This document shows positions 20,480-29,355 of a stretch of 64,000 nucleotides of DNA, in pieces. The position numbers were made by a program, and so were the translations under genes. The notes beneath the pieces were generated by a model, which searched no databases, was not told where the DNA came from, and saw only the letters and a program-made list of their open reading frames with translations. The DNA is taken from positions 43,130,212 to 43,194,211 of the forward strand of contig CP154957.1 in assembly GCA_039621445.1 (NCBI GenBank), read 5' to 3'. The first letter of the stretch is position 1. Every line of letters starts with the position of its first letter. The DNA comes from Euglena gracilis. Its lineage: Eukaryota; Euglenida; Euglenophyceae; Euglenales.

Positions 20480-20763
20480 CACGCCCCCCATGCCGGAGGA
20501 CGCGGCAACAAAAGTGTAGGACGAAACGGCTTCACACCACAAACAAAATGGCTTGACTGTGTTCAAGCACGGACACATGGTGTTCAACACGAATTGTCCA
20601 TAAAAAGGTTCAGAACGACAAATGTCAACACAAAGGAAGGTAAAAGAGGTTACTGCCGACGTTCACCGTGGTCCCTTCACTTCGTGGTTTGCTTGCCATT
20701 CAAAAGTAACACAAACCTGGGCGAAACTCCTCGCATCAATGGCAGGTTTGTGACTGAAAGCCC

Positions 20764-21261
20764 TCAAAGGTTAGACAATAATCCACCCATGGCGAGGCGC
20801 GTTGGTGTCTCCTGACCCGAAAAACCATCCAAAAGGCCCCCTGGGGGGCTTGACTTTCCTCCCGCGTGACTGAAAGCACGATCAAAACATTTGGGGGGAG
20901 GCCACGCTGTCTCTTGAGATGCCAACCCCCATTCACATTCTGAAACGTCGCAAAACATTCTGAGCGCCTGGCGTAGGATCGATTGTAAATTGTGATCCAC
21001 ACAATAATTCTTGAAAACCTCATTCATTCTTCCTCCTGGTTGAACAAAGGAAGCCACAGGCTCCCATGTACTGCTGCTTGCCGGAAAATTCTCCCACCAA
21101 ACCAAAAATTTCCATCCCCCTTGGTACTTGTGCTTCAAAATCTTGTAAACATTGTAAAAACACAGTTGTGGTTGTTCTTCCTCTGACATCTGAAGGGGGG
21201 TCCCCTCCCTGGTCTGGCATGGGGGTGTCACCCTCCACTGGGCCTCCCACAACCACATCAC
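20764..21261 (-). CDS. Element D chromodomain region
   Basis: A 165-residue frame whose centre (FYNVYKILKHKYQGGWKFLVWWENFPASSSTWEPVASF) has the chromodomain pattern of an aromatic beta-strand, x-W-x-N/G, then TWEP. Downstream residues are unassigned. The upstream neighbour frame (21385-21020) holds the GPF-type segment. In chromoviruses this domain guides integration into marked chromatin. Confidence 0.8.
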   Translation of the reverse strand: MMWLWEAQWRVTPPCQTREGTPLQMSEEEQPQLCFYNVYKILKHKYQGGWKFLVWWENFPASSSTWEPVASFVQPGGRMNEVFKNYCVDHNLQSILRQALRMFCDVSECEWGLASQETAWPPPKCFDRAFSHAGGKSSPPGGLLDGFSGQETPTRLAMGGLLSNL

Positions 21262-21402
21262 CGGTCAAAATGCTTGGGTCTTCTTCCAAAAGACTTTCTT
21301 CATTCAAAGCAACCTCCCACTGTTTTCTCGAACGCAAAGAAACATCAATGACCCCTCCCAAAGATGGACTACTTGCAATTTGCACTGAATTGAACCTCGA
21401 TT

Positions 21403-21941
21403 TCAGAACCTGAAAAGGTCCTTGACAGGGGGGAGGGAATCTTGGGCCATGATTTGTTTTTCGACCAAAGTCAGCACATACTCAAAACCATTGTAGGGGT
21501 GCATTTGCACAAAATCCAAACACAAAACTTCATTGCTCACTGTTGGAATCGGTAAAGAACCGACCTTTCCTCGGTCACTGGGGCGGTTTTGTTTTGAAAG
21601 GGTGCAAATTTCACATGTCATCACAATGGCCCTGCAAATTTCCAACATGTCTTTCTTGGAAACCTTGGACTGAAGTGGCTCAAAAAGATCAACAAAGTCC
21701 TTTCAGCACCAACATGGTTGCTTGCCTTGTGACATTCATCCAAACAAACCTTCAATAAATGAGATGGAACAACCAATTTTCCTTCACAATACATGGCCTT
21801 GGCAGATCTGAACCAAAACTCATTGTCAATGAAACAGGGTTTTGAAACCTCCACTTTTTCCCAAATATCCTTCAGCTCTGAATTCAAATAATCCTTTTCT
21901 GACACTTGCACTCTGTGGGACAAACTGAAAATTTTCTGCAA
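21403..21941 (-). pseudogene. Element D integrase, catalytic core deleted
   Basis: The HHCC finger is readable across two frames (VPSHLLKVCLDECHKASNHVGAERT and TCEICTLSKQNR), and the first core block CLDFVQMHPYNGFEYVLTLV carries the first catalytic Asp. The sequence then jumps within about 20 codons to a GPF-like block (QGPFQVLKSRF, near 21410-21440), so the region with the second Asp and the Glu is missing. The element cannot integrate on its own. Confidence 0.8.
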
Positions 21942-22417
21942 AAAAGGTCAAGCTGCACATCCATTTTCTGAAAAGCGTTCCCTGCTTCTTCCTCAAAACG
22001 AATTTCAAAATTGTTCTCAAAATCAGCACGAGACAGAAAATCACACAATTCACTTTTGCAACCTGCCACATGAACGATATTCAGTTTGAACTGGTTCAAA
22101 AACACATACATCCTTGTCAGCCTTTTGTTGAGGGGGGGTTCACCCTTTAGAAAAGAGGTGGCTGCCTCATTGTCTGTCATCCACACAATTGGTAGATTTT
22201 GCAAAATCCTTGTTTGTGAAGCAATGGTCAGCACACCACTCAAAATTTCCTTTTCCCAGGTGGTGTATTTTTTTCTTGCCTCACTCCATTTCCAGTTGTA
22301 GTGGCCCAGGGGCACCAACCTCATTTCACTGAGGTAGTTGTTTTTCAGGGTTCCATCCACCTTCACACCACTTGTTCGAAAATTCTCAGGAATTTGTGTT
22401 TGTTGGAGGGTTTGCAC
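21884..22417 (-). CDS. Element D RNase H
   Basis: A 177-residue frame with YTTWEKEILSGVLTI (Glu of the active site), PIVWMTDNEAATSFL (Asp) and the terminal CDFLSRADF. It follows the RT ORF in another frame; the first RNase H Asp block is not clear around 22420-22450. Confidence 0.82.
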   Translation of the reverse strand: MQTLQQTQIPENFRTSGVKVDGTLKNNYLSEMRLVPLGHYNWKWSEARKKYTTWEKEILSGVLTIASQTRILQNLPIVWMTDNEAATSFLKGEPPLNKRLTRMYVFLNQFKLNIVHVAGCKSELCDFLSRADFENNFEIRFEEEAGNAFQKMDVQLDLFCRKFSVCPTECKCQKRII

Positions 22418-22453
22418 TGAAACAAAGCAGAACCACCTCCCAAATCCGAACTT

Positions 22454-23704
22454 TCAGTCACCAAAAACAATCTCTCCTGAACTTCTGGGGGTACCCAAAA
22501 CATCAAGGGATGATAATTTCCTTTTCAAATCATCCAAACAACTCTCCTCCTTTTCAGTCCACCTCCATTTCACATTCTTTTTCAGAAGATCTGTCAGTGG
22601 GACTGAGTCAAAGGTAAAACCTTTCACGTGTCTGCGATAAAAATTCATGGTTCCCAAAATTCGCCTCAAATCCCTTTGATTCTGAACTCGAAAACTCAGA
22701 ATTGGTTCAATGTTTCTTTTGTTTGCCTTCCACATTCCCCATCCTAACGAGAAGCCCAAGTAGTCAATGGTCTGATTCAGAAAAGAACATTTGCTCAATT
22801 TGATTCTCACTTGGTTCTTTCTGCAAACTTCAAACCACTTTTCCAAAAGATACAAATGATCCTCTTCAGAGTTTGCACCAACCCCTGTGTCATCGAAAAA
22901 AGAAGCCAGGTGTCCATCTTTCAAAATCTCTCTCACCCTCAAATCCGTTTTGCATTGGGAGGTTAGGATTTCCATCAACTCCTGAAAAATCCTTGGGGCA
23001 TTCATCAACCCAAACATCATCCTTTTTGGACGAAAACACCTCCCTGAAGGAATGCAAAATGCAGACAAATTTGCTGCTCTTTTTGTGTTTGGGATGTGCC
23101 AATACCCTCTCCTCATGTCAAGGCTACTTTTGAACCGACACTTGGCCAAACTTTCAATCAGAATTTCCATGCTTGGCAAATAACCTGCATGAGCCTTGCT
23201 TCTGGAATTCAATTTTCCATAATGATTGACCATCCTTCTGGTACTCGACCCTTTTTTGTCCTCCAAAAATGTGGGGCTGCACACCTGGGGGATTTCACCA
23301 ACTGGGAATTGCTCAATCAACCCTGACTTTAGCAATCCTTCACACTGAAGGTCAATTTCTTTTTCACCCTCCTCGGGCATGGGCCAACACTTTTGCCTTA
23401 GGGGTTTGCCTTCCCATTCAGGTTTCAGCTCAATGTCCATCAAAACAGGCAGGGGGGAAGACTCAGAAATTGTGGGCAATGGTCCAAAAACATCAGAAAA
23501 CTTCACCGAAAGCTCACACAACCTGGGGTGGTCTCTGAGTTTCTCAACTTCTTTCTCAAATTCTCCACTCAGATTCTCAGTAAACAATTTGCTGCTTTTT
23601 TCATCAGCCTTTTTCTGGGCCTCCAAAGTCCAAAACTTTTCATGTAAAACTTGGGAAATGCTTTTGAGTTCATCCATCTTGATTGTTGCCTTGGGTGTCT
23701 TCAC
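22454..23704 (-). CDS. Element D reverse transcriptase
   Basis: A 416-residue uninterrupted frame. RT motifs in order: CSPTFLEDKKGSSTRRMVNHYGKLN (fingers), FKSSLDMRRGYWHIP (motif A, Asp), RMMFGLMNAPRIFQ (motif B), ASFFDDTGVG (motif C as FFDD), IDYLGFSLGWG and LRRILGTMNFYRRHVKG (thumb/connection). All catalytic Asp residues are present. The Y of YxDD is F here. Confidence 0.93.
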   Translation of the reverse strand: MKTPKATIKMDELKSISQVLHEKFWTLEAQKKADEKSSKLFTENLSGEFEKEVEKLRDHPRLCELSVKFSDVFGPLPTISESSPLPVLMDIELKPEWEGKPLRQKCWPMPEEGEKEIDLQCEGLLKSGLIEQFPVGEIPQVCSPTFLEDKKGSSTRRMVNHYGKLNSRSKAHAGYLPSMEILIESLAKCRFKSSLDMRRGYWHIPNTKRAANLSAFCIPSGRCFRPKRMMFGLMNAPRIFQELMEILTSQCKTDLRVREILKDGHLASFFDDTGVGANSEEDHLYLLEKWFEVCRKNQVRIKLSKCSFLNQTIDYLGFSLGWGMWKANKRNIEPILSFRVQNQRDLRRILGTMNFYRRHVKGFTFDSVPLTDLLKKNVKWRWTEKEESCLDDLKRKLSSLDVLGTPRSSGEIVFGD

Positions 23705-23786
23705 AGGTTTGCAAACTGCACATCTTCCAACTGCTGGGCCAGCTGAAAAAACATCACCTCCACCTCACCCCTTGAAAAAGACTCAG

Positions 23787-24111
23787 CTAACTTTCAATGT
23801 CCTTTGTCAATTCAGCCAAAAAATTGATGTTTTCACGCTCACTCATTCGTTCAAACACCACCACATTGTCCAACCGTTTTTTCACCTTTTCTTCTGATTC
23901 CTTGGGGGGAACACTTTCCAAAGGAAAACTTTTTTGGGAGTTTTGGAGTTTTTGAAGGTTTTGGACTTCCAAAAACCTGCTGGTCTGCAGGTGGATTGGC
24001 AGGCTGGGGTGCCTGCTGCTGGGGGGGAACAGCAGGAACGTCTGGGAAATCCACTTGAATTTCATCATCCACTGTGTGGTACTTTCTGATCTCACCTCTC
24101 AGTTCATCCAA
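23787..24111 (-). pseudogene. Element D linker, Pro/Gln-rich
   Basis: Between the MTase-like domain and RT lies a short coding segment (VDDEIQVDFPDVPAVPPQQQAPQPANPP...) in two overlapping frames. It resembles a flexible linker and has no known domain. Confidence 0.4.
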
Positions 24112-24203
24112 ACTCTAATTTCTGGAAACTTTCCTGAGCCAGCTGACAATTCTGGGGTCCAAAAGCTCAAAGTACACTTCGAATTGCACTGTGTCCACCA
24201 CAC

Positions 24204-24965
24204 TCACAAAAGTGTTCCACAGGGGGGAGGGCAGCACCTTTTTGCACTTGAAATTTTCGCCCTGGCCACAGTCACTCTTTCCAGCAGGGGGGACCAGTAC
24301 TGGTCCACCCAGTCTGGGTGTACCAGGACCATTTTTGTTTCTTCAAGGCACAACTTGGTCACAACCTTGCTTAGTTGGCTGAAGGGGGGGTTTGCCCACA
24401 GAAACTTGGAAGCACCAATGTCACACAACAACTTTTCCCATGAATACCTGTAGGCTGAATTCCCTTTTGTCATGTACAAAGACTGTGTGTGGTTCAGGTG
24501 GCTTGCAAAAAGATCAATGCAAATCTGACCCTCAGAAATCTTCAATTCATCCAAAGCTTTTGACTTCACTGGCTTGACCAAAGTGTAGCTTTCTGTCTTG
24601 AAAAGTCTGAAAATTCTTTTGATGGTGTGGTCCCCATCATGGCTCTGAAGTAAAAACTCCTCACCTTCGATGATGATTCCGGGGGGTCTAGTCAGCAACC
24701 CTCCAAAAAACTCACTTTCTGTAAAGTAAGTCCACAAAACTGCCTCGAAGGCATTTGTTTCAACCACAACCGCTTTACGTTTTTCGTGTTTTTCTCCCCA
24801 ACTCCAAACAAACCTCACACACCCCTTCGGAACAGATGTACTCCCCGTTGCCGATCTGCAGTGGTACCGCAGCAGTCCGCTAAATTTTATTCTGAGGAAC
24901 ACATTTCTTAGAAGCTGCAGTAATGGTTGCCCCTGTGTCCAAAATGGCTTGAATTTCCTTTCCAT
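24204..24965 (-). CDS. Element D adenine-MTase-like (NPPF) domain
   Basis: A 253-residue frame. Its C-terminal half shows ICIDLFASHLN (residues 148-158), a spacer, LWANPPFS (189-196) and VLVHPDWVDQYW (214-224). This is the pattern of the Dam-like domain known at the C-terminus of DIRS-type Pol proteins, with the (D/N)PP(F/W/Y) motif of N-MTases. Here it lies between protease and RT of a gypsy element, an unusual place. A frameshift joins it to the protease ORF. Enzyme activity is unproven, and the SAM-binding glycine motif of active enzymes is not obvious. Confidence 0.72.
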   Translation of the reverse strand: MERKFKPFWTQGQPLLQLLRNVFLRIKFSGLLRYHCRSATGSTSVPKGCVRFVWSWGEKHEKRKAVVVETNAFEAVLWTYFTESEFFGGLLTRPPGIIIEGEEFLLQSHDGDHTIKRIFRLFKTESYTLVKPVKSKALDELKISEGQICIDLFASHLNHTQSLYMTKGNSAYRYSWEKLLCDIGASKFLWANPPFSQLSKVVTKLCLEETKMVLVHPDWVDQYWSPLLERVTVARAKISSAKRCCPPPCGTLL

Positions 24966-25363
24966 AAAACTTCACTGGCAAAAGATAAGTTTTACACACC
25001 ATCTGGAGCAACTGCAAAGCATCAGCTTTTCTGTTTTTGGGGTTCTCACCCTGGGGGGTAACCTGGGTTTGCACTCCCTGGGGTTGAACCAAAGGGGCCC
25101 CTTGCCTGCCCCCTTCTGGGCTGCTGCCTTCTTTTTCTCAAAGTTTTCTTTTGACCAACGTCTGTCTTCATAATGCCCCTTTTTGTGACAAAATCGACAG
25201 AAAATTGTGGCTCCAAATCGTGGGGCTGGGGTGTCATCAACTTTTCTTTCATCCTTGCCTTTGCCTTTTCCTTTGCCTTTTCATTTTCCACCAGATTTTC
25301 CACCTTTTCCAGATTCTGGGACACTTTCACCAACTTTTTCAGATTGATCAGGGGGTCTTTCAA
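24880..25363 (-). pseudogene. Element D nucleocapsid and protease
   Basis: One frame (25092-24880) encodes the retropepsin block IQAILDTGATITAASKKC with catalytic DTGA. Upstream in another frame is a knuckle CRFCHKKGHYEDRR (about 25155-25200), in which the last Cys of the CCHC pattern is replaced by Arg. The Lys-rich region between (25250-25320) is basic, as in nucleocapsids. Confidence 0.72.
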
Positions 25364-25387
25364 TCAATGGTCTGAGATTTTCTTTTT

Positions 25388-26300
25388 TCAGCAAATTCCT
25401 CTCCAACCAATCTTCAGAACTTTTTCCAAAATTGTTTTTGTCAAATCTGTGAATGTCTCAGAACGATGTTTGTAAAATGTGTCTGCCCTGATGTCTGCAT
25501 ACAGTCTGGGGTGTAATTTCCTCAGCAAAACCAAAAACTTTTCCTGTTCACTCATGGCCTGGGGGCTCAACCTGGCCATCAAATTGTCCAAATCAATGAA
25601 AAGTTTTTTGATGTCTTGGGGTTCAGGGTTCTGTGAAAGTGCTGGCAATTTCTCAATGGCAGACCTCAAAGTCATGTCGTTTTCCAGTGTTGGGAACAAT
25701 TTTGCAATTTCCAACAGCACTTTTTCAAAATGATCTTTTTCATCCATCACTTTTTCAACAAGTTTTTTCACCTTGGGGGGGGCAACATTCCAACAGCCAA
25801 TCCTTTTTCTGGACATTTCCAAATGCAACTGCACCAGTTAACCTCAACCATCTGCCAGAATCTTTCAAAAACTCAGGCCAATTTGCACCATCAAACTCTG
25901 GCAATTTCACAGGGGGTAATCTTGAACTTTGCGTTGAACTCTGGCTGAGGTTGCTGGAATTTGGTTCCACAATTTGCTTCAGAAATGTTTTAACCTGGGT
26001 GATGGGGTTCACAGGGGTAAACACAGACTGACTGCTGCTCTGCCGATTTGATTTCCAATTCTTGCAACCTTCTTTCCTAATCTTCAATGGAGGACATTTC
26101 TGCAGATCACTTTCAAAAAACTCAACCACTGGCTCTGAAAACTGGGAGAAACACTGGCCAACCCAAAAAGGTAAACAAAACTGAAGAAACCATAACAGAA
26201 AATCAACCACTGGGTTCAGGACCAGGTCAGCAAGGTGATGAAGATCTTGCCTCCACCAAGATCTTGTTCTGGACAGCAAGGAGAACTGCAGCACTGACAA
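25388..26300 (-). pseudogene. Element D Gag capsid
   Basis: Two overlapping frames (26300-25755 and 25834-25388) are separated by a G8 run (plus-strand 25771-25785 region). The first holds KLPEFDGANWPEFLKDSGRWL, a typical gypsy Gag start. The second holds the helical capsid (FLVLLRKLHPRLYADIRADTF). A single-base indel at the homopolymer accounts for the split. The LTR lies about 235 bp upstream. Confidence 0.75.
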
Positions 26301-26518
26301 GCTTCTTCAACCAAGTAACCAATACAACAACTGTTGACAAATTCTCCACTTTGAACTTGTTCACCACAGCCTCAATGTCAACTGCCTGTTAAAGGTGTTG
26401 TTCTGTACCAGCAACTCGGTTAACCTTGCCTTCAGGAAGTCCAACTTCTGGAACTTCAACAACCAGTGAAACAGTGTTGAATATTCTCGAAGACGTCTTG
26501 GACGACTGGAACAACAAA

Positions 26519-26530
26519 CCTCTGCGACCA
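26519..26530 (-). other. Element D primer-binding site
   Basis: Four bases after the LTR end the minus strand reads TGGTCGCAGAGG, one mismatch from the initiator-Met type TGGTAGCAGAGG. Confidence 0.65.
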
Positions 26531-26534
26531 ACTT

Positions 26535-26739
26535 TGGACGTCTCAGAATATTCTTTTGTTTTCTTGAAATCCTCGGATTCCCAATTTTCTTGATGTACCA
26601 ATTGTCCGAAAGACGTAATCACAAATCAATGTTGAGACATAACACAAGAGCCAGCAGTCTGCGGGGAAAAGGTTTGAATTAGGAATACAGAATTCGGTTC
26701 GGCAGTTGGAAAGATGATCGGCTAAGCAAACAGTTCGCA
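26535..26739 (-). repeat. Element D 5' LTR
   Basis: A 205-bp LTR pairing with 20275-20479. The same TG...CA ends adjoin the ACGTC target duplication. Confidence 0.9.
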
Positions 26740-26744
26740 ACGTC

Positions 26745-27159
26745 CATTTGCACTTTTTTCCTACGGCAATATCTCACAAACTGCCCACTGAATCTGTGAA
26801 TGAAATTTCCTGCCGGTTCGCAAGCCCGTCCTCATATCCGACCCACTTGGTCAAAAATTCCCATTTTCCATCTTTTGCTTTTCGTTGTCATGGAATGTTT
26901 TTCCCCCACCCACTCATCAGCTAACGCCTCTTCTTCTTTTTCGGTCCGTTTATAATAAAAAAAGAGGCACCCCCTTACCTTCAACTAGGGGTTCCCGATA
27001 CTCCTTCAAAACCTCCTATGAGCTTTTATCTCAATTACATAACTCCGTTCCCCTTCTTTACCCTTCACGACCCCAGGTCCCACCCACCTAGAGTCAAGCT
27101 TCTCACCCAACCCTTCGGGTCTGCTATACCAAACCATCATCCCCACCCCCCTGAACTAA
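26745..27159. other. No gene recognised between element D and integrase scrap
   Basis: Mixed sequence with pyrimidine-rich stretches. ORFs here lack family motifs. Confidence 0.35.
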
Positions 27160-27790
27160 TGACAAGTGTTGCCATCATTTGTTTCGAATGCCAAGGGGTT
27201 TACACGATGGGGGGGAGTATGGCAACCCTAGCCCTTTGTGTGGATAGGCATTCGGGTTGGATTGTGGGGGTTGCATGCAAGGACTATGGGTTAACCGGTG
27301 CCAAGTTGGCTAAGGAAATGGTGAAAAATCAGTGGACGCCTTTTGGGGTTCCCTCGGTCATCTCAAATTACCAGAGGAGCCATTGCACAAGCACTCGGTG
27401 GAAAAACATGTGCACTTTTGGGGATTAGGCAAGCATATTCCCAAGCGTACCACCACCAAGCAAACGGGATGGTTGAGAGAGCCGGACAACAGGTAATGGA
27501 GGTGTTGAAGAAATTGTATGTGGAGGAGAAAATTAATTAGGTTGAAGCTTTACCCCAAGTTTTGGACCGAATTCACGAGGAAAGCGGTTTCAGCCCATAT
27601 GATATTTTGCATGGAAGGGAATGACCATTGGCAGGGGTACCCTACCAACCACCCAAAGAATGTGAGGATTCGGTGGAATTTTTCCGAAGGATGCAAGACA
27701 TTGATGGTACGGTGGCTAGGAAACTCAACAAAAAAGGATGAAGAGGAGGTGGCAAGGATAAATAAGGGGAGGAAAGAAATAGAACCCTAA
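27160..27790 (+). pseudogene. Gypsy integrase core fragment (plus strand)
   Basis: Reads CVDRHSGWIVGVACKDYGLTGAKLAKEM, then FGVPSVISNYQRSH (the second catalytic Asp position is Asn here), then QAYSQAYHHQANGMVERAGQQVMEVLKKL with the Glu, then ILHGRE/GVPYQPP. It spans three frames with a TAG. It is close to the integrase of element A in sequence style but lies on the opposite strand. Confidence 0.75.
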
Positions 27791-27792
27791 AG

Positions 27793-28110
27793 GTGTGGGC
27801 TCGATCGGTCCCTTCAAACTCCCCCCCTCACACTCGCTTGGCATGTGGGACAATTTTTGCTGCATTTTTAGTTGAGTTGCTTTGCAGCCTTTTCATCAGT
27901 CCAAACAAAACGGATTGTCATGTGTTTGCGAACTTTTTCAGGGCCAACGTGCCCCAAAAACTCGTGATTTTATTGAATCACCAAGGGTTGGAAACTTTCA
28001 GGCACACACACCTTTTCCTCGAAAAAAAAGGTTCAATACTTTATAGCTTTTGGGCCAAACTGAACCAACTTTGGTAGCCTCCCATTTTTCTTTCCATGTG
28101 TGGATACCAC
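27793..28110 (-). pseudogene. Gypsy integrase N-terminal fragment (minus strand)
   Basis: On the minus strand, WKEKWEATKVGSVWPKSYKVL, LFFRGKGVC and a degraded finger ending near SLKGPIEPTP correspond to the region just before the integrase core in element A. It abuts the core fragment head-on in inverted orientation, suggesting one ancestral integrase with an internal inversion. Several stops are present. Confidence 0.55.
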
Positions 28111-28278
28111 CCCCCCCTTTATTTGAGCACACCAACGGGCCAAAGGACCCCCAAATTCTCAAATAAGGGGGGAGGTCAAAAAAGGGGGGGCGGTCATAAA
28201 TTCCTTTAGGGGAAATAGGGCAAAAAAAATTTTCGGCGCCTTCGGCGCATGAAAAATTTTTCCCCCGGAACCAAACGC

Positions 28279-28760
28279 TCAATTAAGGGGGGGGTCAAAT
28301 AAAGGGGGGGGTATCCCTTCCCTTGCCGGGCGCGCGGTGGTTGACGATGAGGACCGCTCAGCCGGGGCTCGAGCCGCCCCCGCCGATGCAGGCTGGGGGG
28401 CGGATTGGCAGGGATCAGCTGCCCCTGGGGTTGGCGGCGTGGTCTGAGCCGCCGCGGACACCGGGGGTCCCCCGGCCGGGCGGAGACCAGACATCTTGAC
28501 AGACCACTGCCTGATCTCCTCCTTCGCCATCTGTATCTCTCTGAACAGCGCTGTCACCACTTGGTCCACCTCCCGGAGGGCCTTCTCCAAGTACACCCTG
28601 CACTTGCCCTCCAACTCCACAGAAATCCGATTGGCCAGCTTGTTGAAATACTGCACCTGCAACGCCGGGATCTCGGTCTTGGAGTTGAGCTCCATCCGCT
28701 GTAGTCGCTCCTCCATCTGCCGCACCACCGTGGCGAGCTCCTCCCGCGTCACCATGGTTC
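28279..28760 (-). pseudogene. Element J gag, downstream part (split by element B)
   Basis: The minus frame starts at the insertion edge with GTMVTREELATVVRQMEERLQRME and continues as a coiled coil (VELEGKCRVYLEKALREVDQVVTALFREI), then a Pro/Ala/Ser-rich tail and stop. Taking the CCCG duplication into account, its frame is continuous with the coiled-coil ORF at 41145-41526, so one gag ORF was split by B. Confidence 0.7.
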
Positions 28761-28764
28761 CCCG

Positions 28765-29355
28765 AGTTTTCCCCTCTTGCCGGTTCGGTGACCGTGCGCG
28801 GAATGGGCTCCCCGGCAGGCCGAGTGGGGGAAAACAGTCACCCGGCGCTCCGGTAAAAATTGGCACACGCGCCCCAAAAATTCCCTTTTTTTGTGTCTTT
28901 CGGTCCCTGAATTCAGCCAGAACCTGGGTTCCGGCAGCCAAATAATTATAAAATTGGAGGGGACGGTATTTTTGGCCAACTGCTTGGGGGTGGATCTGAA
29001 GCAGTAGGGGGGGGGGAGGAAACGCGTGGGTTCAATTTAAAAAAAGGGTAGCGGCGGGGCGGAAGAACACCTTCACCTTGATTCCCAGCGCCGGTTGCTC
29101 TTTCTTTTTTGAATTTGAATTCTTTCCTTTTGATTGACCTTCCGGATTGACTTTTGAACTCCTTGGACAATTGTTTCCTTGAACTCAGATTCAATTTTTG
29201 AATTTCCTTCCTTCAGCATGCACAATTCTTTGAATGAAACATTCAGAAGAGAGAACCTGGGGGGGGAAAGTACACAGGTAAAAAAAGTAGCGGAATGGGG
29301 CAGAATGTTCGCTAATTCCTGTGCGCAGGCGCCAGGCCGCCTCCTGCCGCCCACA
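28765..29355 (-). repeat. Element B 3' LTR
   Basis: About 95% identical by eye to 40551-41144. It is preceded on the minus strand by GGTAGGAAGGGGAG (29356-29369), a good polypurine tract. Confidence 0.88.

Larger units (their letters stand above)
20275..26739 (-). mobile_element. Element D: Ty3/gypsy with adenine-MTase-like domain
   Basis: LTRs of 205 bp (20275-20479 and 26535-26739; TG...CA ends) are flanked by a perfect 5-bp target duplication ACGTC (20270-20274 and 26740-26744). Minus-strand order: Gag, zinc knuckle, protease, NPPF-type MTase-like domain, RT, RNase H, integrase, chromodomain. The integrase catalytic core is deleted. Codon use is AT-richer than in elements A and B, marking a separate family. 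The LTRs differ at about a dozen of 205 positions, so the insertion is older than A. Confidence 0.93.
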
